Assembly (NCBI RefSeq): GCF_006547145.1
Contig: NZ_CP041244.1
Location: forward strand, 4,278,001 to 4,342,000
Origin: Actinomadura sp. WMMA1423
GTDB taxonomy: Bacteria > Actinomycetota > Actinomycetes > Streptosporangiales > Streptosporangiaceae
DNA length: 64,000 nt
Direction: 5' to 3'
Part shown: positions 17,236 to 25,853 of the stretch, one piece after another
Layout of the letters: each line of letters opens with the position of its first letter
Numbering within the stretch: position 1 is the stretch's first letter
Notes under the pieces: generated by a model
What the model saw: only the letters and a program-made list of their open reading frames with translations
Databases searched by the model: none
Told to the model about the DNA's origin: nothing
Program-made: the position numbers and the translations under genes

Positions 17236-18378
17236 TCACATGCGCCTGGCGGGCAGGACGGGGCGGGCGTCGGTCCAGCCCTGGCGGCGGACGATGGTGT
17301 AACTCTCGAGCCTCCCGTCGAGGTACTCCTCCACACCGAGCGGCCGCCCGGTCCGCGGATCGATGATCAGGCTCATGCGCCAGGGCCCCTGGCGGATCCA
17401 GAAGGCCACGCCGCTGCGGCCGAGCCGGTCGGTGACGGTGCCGGGACCGCGGTCGATCGGCAGTTCGGCCAGGACGCGGTAGAGGGCGGCCTGGAGGGCG
17501 GGCGGGGTGGGGGCCGACACGAGGAGCTCGGCGATCGCGTCCGCCGTGTCCGACGGTCCCGGCTTCCAGCGCGCCCGGTCCTCTCCGGGGGGCACGAGGA
17601 TCAACCGGTCGAGGGCCGCCCTGAGCGCCTTCGGCTCGGTCGGCAGCGCGGCGATCTGGTCGAGGGTGATCGGAGCGCCCCCGACCGCGGGGTAGATCCC
17701 GCCCTCCTCGGCGCTCCGGCCGGTGCTGCGTTCCAGGGCCAGCGCCACGGGCGGAGGCGAGCTCAGGCCGATCCCCAGGCGGAAGATGTCGCACGAGCCG
17801 GGCGGTCGTGCTCCCGCCCGCCGCCACGCCCGCTCGTCGGCACGGCTCAGCCGCCGGTCGGTGACCGAGTCGATGATCACCCAGCTGGGGTCCCGGGCCT
17901 GCCGGGCGGCCCACACCCGGGCCTCGCAGGTCGAGGAGAACCGGTAGAGGATCTGCGCCGTGGGGGGCGGGGGTCCTGCCTCGGGGCCCGGCATGAAGCC
18001 GGCGAGGCTGTAGCCGCTGAACTCGGCGGTCCAGTACCTGCCGGGCGCGGGGCTGCCGGCCTCCAGCGTGGAGGCGGCGGCGAGCAACGTGCTGCGTGCC
18101 GGTGACGGTGCCGGTTCGCCGCCGGACTGCCTCGTCAGGACGAACAGGCCCGCGGCGAGGGACACCGCCGCGCAGGCCGCCGCCGCGAACCGGCCGGGAC
18201 GTCCGAGCCCGAAGCCGGGCCGGTGCCGGGGCGCCCCGCGGGGCGCCTGCCCGGACGGCTCCGCCTCGGCCGTCGCGACGGCGCGGAGCCGCTCCAGCCG
18301 CCCGGGATCGGCGGGCGGATCGAGCCGGTCCGGCCGGGCGGCCGCCATCGCCTCCAGGAGATCAGTCTTCCGCGTCAT
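17236..18378 (-). CDS. CU044_5270-family protein (sigma-factor-associated membrane protein)
   Basis: A 380-residue protein with a soluble N terminus, one transmembrane helix (about 79-98, 'FAAAACAAVSLAAGLFVL'-like) and a large extracytoplasmic domain. The family is found mostly in Thermomonosporaceae and relatives, nearly always directly after an ECF-type sigma factor as here. By position and topology it could be an anti-sigma factor or an envelope sensor, but it has no zinc-finger motif and its function has not been shown. I chose the ATG at 18378 because GGAGGGG lies six bases before it. The gene begins inside the 3' end of the sigma gene (17-base overlap). Confidence 0.75.
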   Translation of the reverse strand: MTRKTDLLEAMAAARPDRLDPPADPGRLERLRAVATAEAEPSGQAPRGAPRHRPGFGLGRPGRFAAAACAAVSLAAGLFVLTRQSGGEPAPSPARSTLLAAASTLEAGSPAPGRYWTAEFSGYSLAGFMPGPEAGPPPPTAQILYRFSSTCEARVWAARQARDPSWVIIDSVTDRRLSRADERAWRRAGARPPGSCDIFRLGIGLSSPPPVALALERSTGRSAEEGGIYPAVGGAPITLDQIAALPTEPKALRAALDRLILVPPGEDRARWKPGPSDTADAIAELLVSAPTPPALQAALYRVLAELPIDRGPGTVTDRLGRSGVAFWIRQGPWRMSLIIDPRTGRPLGVEEYLDGRLESYTIVRRQGWTDARPVLPARRM

Positions 18379-18958
18379 CGGCGTCCCCTCCACTCGTGCC
18401 GTCGCGATCGTGTGACGCGTCCTCGATATGCCGGTCGAGGCGACGGCGCGCCCGGTGCACCCGCATCGCGAACGCGGGCCGCGAGCAGCCGAGGACGCCC
18501 GCGGCCTCCCCCGGGGACAGCCCGTGCCAGCCGAGCAGCATCAGGACCTCGCGGTCCCCCTCCGGCAGCGCGGCCAGCCCCCGCAGCAGGACGTCCCGGT
18601 CGACGACCACCTCCGCGACGTCCCCGGCGACCGGCGGCGCCGCCGCCCAGGCGTGCAGTTCCGCGGCGATCAGGTCCTGGCGCAGCGCGTCCCGGTACTG
18701 CTCCCGGATCACGTTGCGGGCGACGCCGATGAGCCAGGCCAGCGGGACGTCCGGCACGACGTCGCGGCGGCGCCACGCGACGGCGAACGTCTCGCTGGCC
18801 ACCTCCTCGGCGAGCGTGCCGCCGACCCGCGTCACCGCGTACGCGTACACCCGGGCGAAGTACCGGCCGTACAGCTCGTCGAACCATCCGGCGGACCCGG
18901 CGGCGGCGAGCGGGGCGGCCGGGCCCCGCGCGCTCCGCCCTCGCGCGTCCAATCGCAT
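18362..18958 (-). CDS. ECF-type RNA polymerase sigma factor
   Basis: A sigma factor of about 198 residues. Region 2 has 'FDELYGRYFARVYAYAVTR' and 'EVASETFAVAWRR'; region 4 has 'LPEGDREVLMLLGWHGLSPGEAAGVLGCSRPAFAMRVHRARRRL'-type helix-turn-helix sequence. Its 3' end overlaps the CU044_5270-family gene by 17 bases, so the two are translationally linked. The start is uncertain: an ATG at 18958 and a GTG at 18994 are both in frame, and neither has a clear ribosome-binding site. Confidence 0.85.
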   Translation of the reverse strand: MRLDARGRSARGPAAPLAAAGSAGWFDELYGRYFARVYAYAVTRVGGTLAEEVASETFAVAWRRRDVVPDVPLAWLIGVARNVIREQYRDALRQDLIAAELHAWAAAPPVAGDVAEVVVDRDVLLRGLAALPEGDREVLMLLGWHGLSPGEAAGVLGCSRPAFAMRVHRARRRLDRHIEDASHDRDGTSGGDADDAED

Positions 18959-19025
18959 CACAATGAGAAGTGCACCCGACCGGCCGGATATCACGCGGAC
19001 CGGAGAAAGATTTTCCAGCGCCGGG

Positions 19026-21182
19026 TCAGGCCCGGACCTTCTCCGCGGTCCGAACCGCGGCGGCCTTCGGGGCCCTGCGGCCGGGCATCCACCAGTTGGC
19101 CCGGCCGCACAGCTCCATCACCGCGGGGACGAGGATCATCCGGACGACGGTGGCGTCGATCAGCACGGCGACGGCCATGCCGAGGCCGATCTGCTTGACC
19201 GAGACGTCGGAGCCGAGCAGGGAGGTCGCGAAGACGGCGATCATGATGGCGGCCGCGGCCGTGATGACCTTGGCGGTGCGCGCCAGCCCGGCGGTGACGG
19301 CCGCCCGGGTGTCGCCGGTGCGCCCGTACTCCTCCCGGACCCGCGAGATCAGGAAGACCTCGTAGTCCATGGACAGGCCGAACAGCAGCGGGAACATCAT
19401 CATCGGCACCCAGGTCGTGATCGGCATCTCGGTGGGGAAGCCGAAGGCCGAGCCGAGCCATCCCCACTGGACGACCGCGACCAGCACGCCGTAGGCCGCG
19501 CCGATCGACAGCAGGTTCATCACCGCGGCCTGCAGCGCGATCGTGACCGAGCGGACCAGCGCGACCAGCAGCACCAGGGACAGGGCGAGGACGACCGCGA
19601 TCATCAGGGGCAGGCGCGAGCCCACCTCCTCGGCGATGTCGATCCCGCCGGCGTTGGGCCCGCCCACCTGAACGCCGGCGCCGCCCGGGGTCCGGGGGAG
19701 CACGTCGTCGCGCAACTCGTGGACGAGGTCCGCGGTCGCCTCGTCCTGCGACCCGGTCTCGGGGAAGGCCATGAACATGGCGGCCCGGCCGTCCCGGCTG
19801 GTCCGGGCGGGCGTGACGGAGGCGATGCCGCCGGTCCTGCCGACCGCCTCGACGACGGGGCGCAGATCGGTGTCCGCTGAGCCGATCCGCGCGGCGAAGA
19901 TCAGGGGCGCTCCGTAGCCGGGGCCGAAGCCCTCGGAAAGGATCGCGTAGGAGGTGTAGCTGCTCCTGTCGTGCGGCTGGACGCTCGCGTCGGGCAGGCT
20001 CAGCCGCATCGACAGCGCGGGGGCGGCGACCACGAGCAGCCCGGCGCCGGCCAGGACCGCGGCGAGCAGCGGCCTGCGCTGCACCGCCACGGCCCACCGC
20101 TCCGCCGGAGGGCGCCGGTCGAGGGACCGCGAGCGGGACGCGCGGCGCGGCAGGCGCAGCGAGTCGATCCGGCGGCCGGTGAAGCCCAGCAGCGCCGGCA
20201 GCAGGGTCACCGCCGCGATCATCGTGACGAGGACGGTCACCGACGCGGCGACGGCCACGCCGGTCATCAGCCGCTGCCCCATGACGGCCAGGCCGAGCAC
20301 CGCGATCACGACCGTCGTACCGGCGAACAGCACCGCGTGCCCCGCCGTGGTGATCGCCCTCACCGTCGCGCGCTCGGGGTCGTCGCCGTCCCTCAGCCCC
20401 TCCCGGTAGCGGGTCACGATGAACAGCGCGTAGTCGATGCCGACGCCGAGCCCGATCATCGCGGCGACGAGCACGGTGAAGTCCGGCGCGGGGACGAGGT
20501 ACCCCACCAGCCTCATCAGCGCGATGCCGCCGAGGATCGCCATCAGCGCGGTCACGATCGGCAGGCCCATCGCGACCAGCGACCCGAAGGAGACGAACAG
20601 GATCACCGCCGCGGTCAGGACGCCCACGCCCTCGCTCGGGCCCTGCGGCGGCGTCTCGGCCTTCTCCGCCCTCTCACCGCCCAGCCCGAGCGTCACGCCG
20701 TCGCCGGAGGCGTCCTTGACCGTGTCCACCAAGGGCCTGACGGCGGACTTCTCCACCTCCTTGTCGGTGAGCGGGATGGTCATGCGGGCGATGCGGCGGT
20801 CCGGTGTCACCAGGGTGGCGTCCCGGTAGGGCGAGGTCACCGGCCCGGTCAGGGGCGAGGCGTCCAGCTCGGCGATGACCTTCTCGATCCGCCGCCGGGA
20901 GGCGGGGTCGTCGATCCCCCGCGCCGCCTTGACCGCGAGGGTCAGCGTGTCGCCCTGGCGGTCCGGGAAGTGCTTCTCGATCAGTGCCTGGGCCTTGGCG
21001 GATCCGGAGTCGCCGCCGGAGAAGTCGTTGTCGGAGGGGGCGCCGAACCCGAAGCCCGCGAAGGCCACGGCCGCCACGCCGATGATCCAGGCCAGCAGGA
21101 CCAGGCGGCGGCGCCGGTGGCAGAACCGGGCCAGCGCCGCGAGGGCGCCGTCCGTCCGAGGGGTCGCAGAATGATCGCTCAT
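19026..21182 (-). CDS. MMPL-family RND transporter
   Basis: A 718-residue membrane protein with twelve predicted helices in two halves. Each half has a large extracellular domain after the first helix (about 45-180 and 395-510), the MmpL/RND layout. The helix IV segment 'GLGVGIDYALFIVTRYREGL' (near 245-264) carries the conserved Asp-Tyr pair used for proton relay, and the second copy reads 'GLSMDYEVFLISRVREEYG'. It exports lipids or hydrophobic compounds in characterised relatives. It is divergent from a two-component pair that is likely to control it. The ATG at 21182 has no strong ribosome-binding site. Confidence 0.93.
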   Translation of the reverse strand: MSDHSATPRTDGALAALARFCHRRRRLVLLAWIIGVAAVAFAGFGFGAPSDNDFSGGDSGSAKAQALIEKHFPDRQGDTLTLAVKAARGIDDPASRRRIEKVIAELDASPLTGPVTSPYRDATLVTPDRRIARMTIPLTDKEVEKSAVRPLVDTVKDASGDGVTLGLGGERAEKAETPPQGPSEGVGVLTAAVILFVSFGSLVAMGLPIVTALMAILGGIALMRLVGYLVPAPDFTVLVAAMIGLGVGIDYALFIVTRYREGLRDGDDPERATVRAITTAGHAVLFAGTTVVIAVLGLAVMGQRLMTGVAVAASVTVLVTMIAAVTLLPALLGFTGRRIDSLRLPRRASRSRSLDRRPPAERWAVAVQRRPLLAAVLAGAGLLVVAAPALSMRLSLPDASVQPHDRSSYTSYAILSEGFGPGYGAPLIFAARIGSADTDLRPVVEAVGRTGGIASVTPARTSRDGRAAMFMAFPETGSQDEATADLVHELRDDVLPRTPGGAGVQVGGPNAGGIDIAEEVGSRLPLMIAVVLALSLVLLVALVRSVTIALQAAVMNLLSIGAAYGVLVAVVQWGWLGSAFGFPTEMPITTWVPMMMFPLLFGLSMDYEVFLISRVREEYGRTGDTRAAVTAGLARTAKVITAAAAIMIAVFATSLLGSDVSVKQIGLGMAVAVLIDATVVRMILVPAVMELCGRANWWMPGRRAPKAAAVRTAEKVRA

Positions 21183-21346
21183 GGCGGCGATCGTCGCGCC
21201 GGCGGGCCCGCCGGCGCGTCTGTCGACGGACGGCGGCGCCTACACGATCGGGCGTACGGCGTCCGGGCCCCGTTACGCCGGATGGTGTAGCAGGTCGCGC
21301 GGCTGAGCGCAGGGGCGCCCGCGCACGGGGACAGTACGATCGCGTC

Positions 21347-22549
21347 ATGGAACGCCAAACCGGGTCGTTCTCCCTGCGTGCGGCGGCGCACGACACCCTG
21401 CTCGCGCTCTTCGTCACCGTGATGCAGGTCCAGGGGACGGTCGCCCGCGTCGCCGCCGAGGGAGCGACGCGCCCGCCGGCCGATCTGGAAGGCCTCGGGT
21501 ACGCGCTGCTGGCGGTGAGCGGCCTGGTCCTGGCCGTCCGCCGCCGGTGGCCGGTGCCGGTGTTCGCCGCCACCGCGCTCGCCAGCCTCGTGTACTACGG
21601 GCTCGACTTCCCCGACGGCCCCGGCTGGCTCGGGCTCTTCGTCGCCCTCTACACCCTCGCGGCCTACGGGGACGGGCGCCGGTCGCTGGTGATCGCCGGT
21701 ACGGGGATCGCCGTGCTCGCCGCCGTCTGGCTCTACCAGGCGGCCGACATCGAGCCGCGGGCCGCCATCGGCTGGGTGTACTTCCGCATCGGCGCCTCGG
21801 TCATGAGCGCCGCCCTCGGCGAGTCCGTCCGGTCCCGGCGCGTCATCGCGGCCGAGGCGCTGGAGCGCGCGGAACTGGCCGAGCGGACCCGCGAGGAGGT
21901 GGCGCGGGCGCGGGTCGACGCCGAACGCCTCCGGATCGCCCGCGAGGTCCACGACACCGTCGCCCACGCGGTCGCGATCATCAACGTCCAGTCCGGGGTC
22001 ACCGCGCACGTCCTCGACAAGCGGCCGGAGCAGGCGCGCGAGGCGCTGCGGGCCATCGAGGAGACCAGCTCCCGGGCGCTCCAGGAGATGCGGGCGATCC
22101 TCGGCGTGCTCCGTGACGACGACGACGGCCGCGCCCCGCGCCCCGGCCTCGACCAGATCGACGAGCTCACCGCGAAGGCGCGCGAAGCGGGGCTGGACGT
22201 CACGCTGGACGCCTCACCGCCCGCGACGCCGCTGCCGGGCGCGGTGGGGAGCGCCGCCTACCGGATCCTCCAGGAGTCGGTCACCAACGTGATCCGCCAC
22301 GTCGGCCCCACCCGGGTGACGGTCGCGCTGAACCCGGGCACCGACGCGCTGGAGATCCGGGTGACCGACGAGGGCCGCCGTCCCGGGGACGGCTCCGGCA
22401 CTCCCCCGGGCGAGCCCGGCCGCGGGATCCTCGGCATGCGCGAACGCTGCCGGCTGCTCGGCGGCGAGTTCGACGCCGGGCCCACTCCGGGCGGAGGCTT
22501 CGAGGTGACGGCCCGGCTGCCCCTCGCACCGGCCGGGGGGCGGCGGTGA
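21347..22549 (+). CDS. Sensor histidine kinase (NarL-type)
   Basis: A 400-residue kinase with an N-terminal membrane domain of four to five helices (about 15-155). HisKA_3 box: 'LRIAREVHDTVAHAVAI', phosphorylated His at 202. The HATPase domain has N-box 'ITNVIRH'-like sequence and a G-box 'GRGILGMRERC'. The ATG at 21347 is 7 bases after a possible -10 element TACGAT (21335-21340), so the message may be leaderless. It is followed by an overlapping response regulator gene and is divergent from an MMPL transporter. Confidence 0.92.
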   Translation: MERQTGSFSLRAAAHDTLLALFVTVMQVQGTVARVAAEGATRPPADLEGLGYALLAVSGLVLAVRRRWPVPVFAATALASLVYYGLDFPDGPGWLGLFVALYTLAAYGDGRRSLVIAGTGIAVLAAVWLYQAADIEPRAAIGWVYFRIGASVMSAALGESVRSRRVIAAEALERAELAERTREEVARARVDAERLRIAREVHDTVAHAVAIINVQSGVTAHVLDKRPEQAREALRAIEETSSRALQEMRAILGVLRDDDDGRAPRPGLDQIDELTAKAREAGLDVTLDASPPATPLPGAVGSAAYRILQESVTNVIRHVGPTRVTVALNPGTDALEIRVTDEGRRPGDGSGTPPGEPGRGILGMRERCRLLGGEFDAGPTPGGGFEVTARLPLAPAGGRR

Positions 22550-23223
22550 GCGCGGCGCCGCCCGTGAAGGTGCTGCTCGCCGACGACGAGGGGCTCGTGC
22601 GGTCCGGGTTCAGGCTCCTCATCGACGTCGAGGACGACATCACCGTGGTCGCGGAGGCGACCGACGGCGCCCGGGCCGTCGAACTGGCCCGCGCCACCTG
22701 CCCCGACGTCGTCCTCATGGACATCCGCATGCCGAACCTGGACGGCATCCAGGCCACGGCGCGGATCACCGGGATGCGGGGGCTGGAGGACGTCCGGGTC
22801 CTCATCCTCACCACATACGACACCGACGCCTACGTCTTCGAGGCGCTGCAGGCCGGTGCCAGCGGGTTCCTGCTCAAGGACGCGGGGCCGGCCGAGCTGC
22901 TGCACGCGATCCGGGTCGTCGCGGCCGGGGAGGCCCTGCTCGCGCCCCGGATCACCAGGCGGCTCATCGGCCGGTTCGCCGCGCGGCACACGGCGTCCAA
23001 GGCCGCGCAGGACCGGCTCGCGGTGCTCACCGAGCGCGAGCGGGAGGTGCTGGCCCTGATCGGTCGCGGGCTGAGCAACCAGGAGATCGGCGCCGAACTG
23101 TTCATCAGCCCGGCCACCGCGCGCACCCACGTCAGCCGCGCGATGGCGAAACTGGGCGCCCGCGACCGAGCCCAACTGGTCGTCGCCGCCTACCAGACCG
23201 GCCTGGTAGAGCCCGACACCTGA
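22546..23223 (+). CDS. NarL/FixJ-family response regulator
   Basis: A 225-residue regulator: receiver domain with acidic Asp13 and Asp14, phosphoacceptor Asp59 in LMDIRM, conserved Lys in 'FLLKDAGPAE', then a LuxR-type DNA-binding domain 'LTEREREVLALIGRGLSNQEIGAELF'. The GTG start overlaps the kinase stop by four bases. The likely target is the divergent MMPL transporter. Confidence 0.94.
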   Translation: MSAAPPVKVLLADDEGLVRSGFRLLIDVEDDITVVAEATDGARAVELARATCPDVVLMDIRMPNLDGIQATARITGMRGLEDVRVLILTTYDTDAYVFEALQAGASGFLLKDAGPAELLHAIRVVAAGEALLAPRITRRLIGRFAARHTASKAAQDRLAVLTEREREVLALIGRGLSNQEIGAELFISPATARTHVSRAMAKLGARDRAQLVVAAYQTGLVEPDT

Positions 23224-23235
23224 CCGCGCGGGCCG

Positions 23236-23709
23236 TCAGGGGCGCGGGGTGAAGCGTACGAAGGGGATGTGGCGGCCTACCTCGCGGTAGTCGTCGGCGG
23301 TGCCGTCCACGGCGAAGCCCATGAGCTTGCACAGCTTCCGTGCGGCGGTCGGGTGGCGGGGGGCGTAGGTGGCCATGATCTCGCCGCCCTCGCCGGCCGG
23401 GATCGGGGACGCGGTCGCCTGGACGCGCTTCCCGCCGACCTGGAGGACGACGTCCGGGCTCGCCATGACGTTGCGGTACCAGTCCGCGCGGGGGCCGAAC
23501 CCGGACGCCGCCACGTAGCCGTCCTCGTCCTTCTGGACGACCTCGATCACGGCCTGGCGCGGCAGGCCGGAGACGCGGCCGGTGTGGGTGAGCAGCATGA
23601 TGCGGCGACCGAGCAGCGGGCCGAGCCCGATGCGGTAAAGCCGGATGGGGAGCCGCCACAGCAGGCGGCGCAGTCCGGTCGGCGGGGCGGGCCTGTCGAT
23701 GATCTCCAT
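23236..23709 (-). CDS. Nitroreductase/deazaflavin-dependent oxidoreductase (Ddn-like)
   Basis: A 157-residue single-domain split beta-barrel protein of the F420H2-dependent Ddn group. Family features include 'LLTHTGRVSGLPRQAVIEVV', 'YVAASGFGPRADWYRNVMASPDV' and the C-terminal 'FVRFTPR'. Relatives reduce quinones or unsaturated compounds with F420. It ends 13 bases from the response regulator and is followed upstream by a TetR regulator on the same strand, 50 bases away, suggesting a regulator/enzyme unit. Confidence 0.88.
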   Translation of the reverse strand: MEIIDRPAPPTGLRRLLWRLPIRLYRIGLGPLLGRRIMLLTHTGRVSGLPRQAVIEVVQKDEDGYVAASGFGPRADWYRNVMASPDVVLQVGGKRVQATASPIPAGEGGEIMATYAPRHPTAARKLCKLMGFAVDGTADDYREVGRHIPFVRFTPRP

Positions 23710-23758
23710 GTCCGGTCCTTCGGGGTCGGGGGCGCGGGGCGGCGGGCCGGGGGAGCGG

Positions 23759-24352
23759 TCATGCCCGCCCCTCCAGCAGGTCGTCCACCGCGGCCAGGGC
23801 GTCGGCGACCGGGAGGTCGCCGTCGATCATGTAGTGGAGCAGCAGCCCGTCGATCGCCGCGGTGATGAGGGTGGCCGCTCCGGTGAGCCGCGCGGGCGGC
23901 CAGTCCGGGTGCAGCGGCCGGAGGCGGTCCGCGATCTGCGCGCGGGCCCGGCGGAGCTCGTCGCGCAGCACCGCGCCGAGGCCGGGGTCGCGAACGGCGC
24001 CCACGATCAGCTCGGCGGCCAGCCGGGCGCCCCGCTCGTCGGCCGGGGCCTCGCCCAGCAGGTTCCGCATCCTCTCCAGTGCCGCGCGCTCGTCCGGCGC
24101 GGCCAGGAGCTCGGCGACCATGGGACCGACGACCAGGTCCGTGGCCTGGCGGAAGACCTCCGCGTGCAGACCCGCCAGCCCGCCGAAGTGGTAGTGGATC
24201 AGGCCCGGGTTGGTCCCGGCGCGCTCGGCCACCGCGCGCGTGGAGACGCCCGGCCAGCCCTCCCGGGCCAGGAGCGCGACCCCGGCGTCCACCAGCTGCC
24301 GCCGCCGGCGGTCGCCGCGCGGAGAATTTGGTCGGTCGGCCAAGTTGCTCAC
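23759..24352 (-). CDS. TetR/AcrR-family transcriptional regulator
   Basis: A 197-residue regulator with an N-terminal helix-turn-helix ('LVDAGVALLAREGWPGVSTRAVAERAGTNPGLIHYHF') and a helical ligand domain. The in-frame start is GTG at 24352; the ATG two bases away is out of frame. TAACTT (24364-24359) ends 7 bases before that GTG, so a leaderless message is likely. GGCCAAGTT is repeated directly at 24338-24346 and 24355-24363 across the start, a possible self-operator. It is probably co-transcribed with the deazaflavin oxidoreductase. Confidence 0.88.
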   Translation of the reverse strand: MSNLADRPNSPRGDRRRRQLVDAGVALLAREGWPGVSTRAVAERAGTNPGLIHYHFGGLAGLHAEVFRQATDLVVGPMVAELLAAPDERAALERMRNLLGEAPADERGARLAAELIVGAVRDPGLGAVLRDELRRARAQIADRLRPLHPDWPPARLTGAATLITAAIDGLLLHYMIDGDLPVADALAAVDDLLEGRA

Positions 24353-24363
24353 ATGGCCAAGTT
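24338..24363. promoter_or_regulatory. Direct repeat GGCCAAGTT across the TetR start
   Basis: Two identical 9-base copies lie 17 bases apart (24338 and 24355), one inside the first codons and one over the presumed -10 element. TetR sites are usually inverted repeats, so this could be two half-sites or chance. Confidence 0.35.
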
Positions 24364-24440
24364 AGCACGGGCCCGGCCGGGGGTGGGAGGACCCGCCGCC
24401 GGAGGTCGTCCCGTCCGGCGGCGGGTCCGGTCTCTCGCCC

Positions 24441-25166
24441 TCAGCCGACGCCGAGGGTCAGGATCGGGGCGCCGCTCGGGCGGGCGGATCCGCCGGCCGG
24501 CTCGATCGTCACGCCGATGCGCCGGGCGTCGCCGAGCCCGGAGAAGACGGCGGGGCGCTCGGGTTCGGACGGGTTCATCGTCCCCGCGGAACGCGGAGCG
24601 GCCGAGCCGAGCCACCACATCTGGTACGTCCTGGCCGGCGGCAGGCGCCGCAGGCGGGAGGTGGTCACGACGGCCTTGCCGAGCGAGCGCGACGAGACCA
24701 CCGTGACGGTGGCGGCGTCCGGCGTCCGGACGGTGGAGGTGTGCGCGTCCGGCGCGCCCATCACCGCGGCGACCTGCCGGTTCAGGGACTGCTCGCGGTC
24801 GGCGGAGCGCTGCAGGCGCCATGCCGCACCGACGCCGGCCAGCACCAGCACCAGGCACGCCGCGGCGGCCAGCCAGGTCAGCCCGCCCGCGCGGGGGGAC
24901 GGCAGGCGGCGGGCGAGCGGCGGAGGCGACTGCCTGGTCCGGGCGATCTCCGCCATGACCCGGCCGCGCAGGTGCGCCGGCGGCCGCCGGGCGGCCGCGA
25001 GCGCCAGCCGGGCCGCGGTCTCGCGGAATCCCGCGGCCTCGTCGGCGCAGGCCGCGCAGCCCTGCAGGTGGCGCTCGAAGCGGCCCCGCTCGGTGTCCGG
25101 GAGCGCGTCCAGCGCGTAGGCGCCCGTGAGGCGGTGCAGGTCGGAGCCGTTCGGGTCGTCGGTCAT
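24441..25166 (-). CDS. rskA: Anti-sigma-K factor RskA-like
   Basis: A 241-residue membrane-anchored anti-sigma factor. The N-terminal zinc-binding anti-sigma domain has HxxxCxxC (His33, Cys37, Cys40), followed by one transmembrane helix at about 94-113 and an extracytoplasmic RskA domain ending with 'EPAGGSARPSGAPIL'. It starts with ATG overlapping the sigK stop by four bases. In mycobacteria RskA holds SigK inactive until cleaved by membrane proteases. Confidence 0.92.
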   Translation of the reverse strand: MTDDPNGSDLHRLTGAYALDALPDTERGRFERHLQGCAACADEAAGFRETAARLALAAARRPPAHLRGRVMAEIARTRQSPPPLARRLPSPRAGGLTWLAAAACLVLVLAGVGAAWRLQRSADREQSLNRQVAAVMGAPDAHTSTVRTPDAATVTVVSSRSLGKAVVTTSRLRRLPPARTYQMWWLGSAAPRSAGTMNPSEPERPAVFSGLGDARRIGVTIEPAGGSARPSGAPILTLGVG

Positions 25167-25759
25167 GGCTGCACCCCCAGGCAGTCGCGCAACCGGATGA
25201 GTCCGTCGCGCATCCGGGTCTTGACGGCGGCGAGGCCGACGCCGAGCAGTTCGGACACCTCGCGGTAGGTGTAGCCGCCGTAGTAGGCGAGGGTGATCGA
25301 CTCGCGCTGGGTCTCGGTCAGGCCGCCCATGCAGCGCCGGACCTGCTGGTGCTCCAGCCGGACGCCGACCTCCTCGGCGACCTCGTCGTACTCGGGCGCC
25401 GGAGCGGCGGCGCGCTCCTCGCGGTCCCGGTCGGCCTGGCTGGAGCGCACCCGGTCGACGGCGCGGCGGTGCGCCACGGTCAGCGCCCACGACATCGCGC
25501 TCCCGCGCTCCGGACGGTAGTGCGAGGCCTTGCGCCACAGCTCCACCAGCACGTCCTGGGCGATCTCCTCGGCCTGCGCGGGGTCGCGGACGACCCGCAG
25601 CGCCAGCCCGTAGACGGGCCCCGCGAGCCGTTCGTACACCTCTCCGAACGCCTCCTGGTCGCCGCGCGCGACGCGGCCGAGCAGCTCGGCCAGGTCCGGC
25701 GGCTCCACTCCGACCGCCCCCGCGAGGCGCGGCCCTTCGGCCGGTTCGCTCATCTCCAC
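25163..25759 (-). CDS. sigK: RNA polymerase ECF sigma factor SigK-like
   Basis: A 198-residue sigma factor: region 2 'EAFGEVYERLAGPVYGLALRVV' and 'AEEIAQDVLVELWRKA', region 4 'LTETQRESITLAYYGGYTYREVSELLGVGLAAVKTRMRDGLIRLR'. It is paired with RskA and divergent from a molybdopterin oxidoreductase and a fasciclin lipoprotein, the same gene types as in the mycobacterial SigK regulon. I chose the GTG at 25759 over the ATG six bases later because it lies exactly 7 bases after a SigK-like -10 element, giving a leaderless message. This indicates autoregulation. Confidence 0.9.
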   Translation of the reverse strand: MEMSEPAEGPRLAGAVGVEPPDLAELLGRVARGDQEAFGEVYERLAGPVYGLALRVVRDPAQAEEIAQDVLVELWRKASHYRPERGSAMSWALTVAHRRAVDRVRSSQADRDREERAAAPAPEYDEVAEEVGVRLEHQQVRRCMGGLTETQRESITLAYYGGYTYREVSELLGVGLAAVKTRMRDGLIRLRDCLGVQP

Positions 25760-25765
25760 ACTGGT

Positions 25766-25793
25766 GATTCGGTGCGGACGGCCCAACGGATGG
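25766..25793 (-). promoter_or_regulatory. SigK-type promoter for sigK-rskA
   Basis: On the minus strand, CCATCC (25793-25788), a 16-base spacer and CGAATC (25771-25766) match the published mycobacterial SigK consensus CCATCC-N16/17-CGAATA at 11 of 12 positions. The expected start falls on the GTG at 25759. Confidence 0.75.
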
Positions 25794-25826
25794 GTCTGAA
25801 TCCCGATGGAGATTCGGACCCATCCG
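25787..25826. repeat. 16-bp inverted repeat holding both SigK -35 elements
   Basis: Arms at 25787-25802 and 25811-25826 match at 15 of 16 positions around an 8-base centre. Each arm contains one GGATGG/CCATCC -35 element, so the two divergent promoters are arranged back to back in a near-perfect palindrome. Confidence 0.8.
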
Positions 25827-25847
25827 CGCGGCGTCCGGCCCCGAACA
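25820..25847 (+). promoter_or_regulatory. SigK-type promoter for the molybdopterin oxidoreductase
   Basis: CCATCC (25820-25825), a 16-base spacer and CGAACA (25842-25847) match the SigK consensus at 11 of 12 positions. The expected start falls on the GTG at 25854. It mirrors the minus-strand promoter. Confidence 0.75.
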
Positions 25848-25853
25848 CCGGTC

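Noticed and set aside
25806..25853. ATG 25806 as the start of the molybdopterin oxidoreductase
   Set aside because: It lies inside the promoter palindrome and upstream of the predicted transcript start; GTG 25854 fits better.
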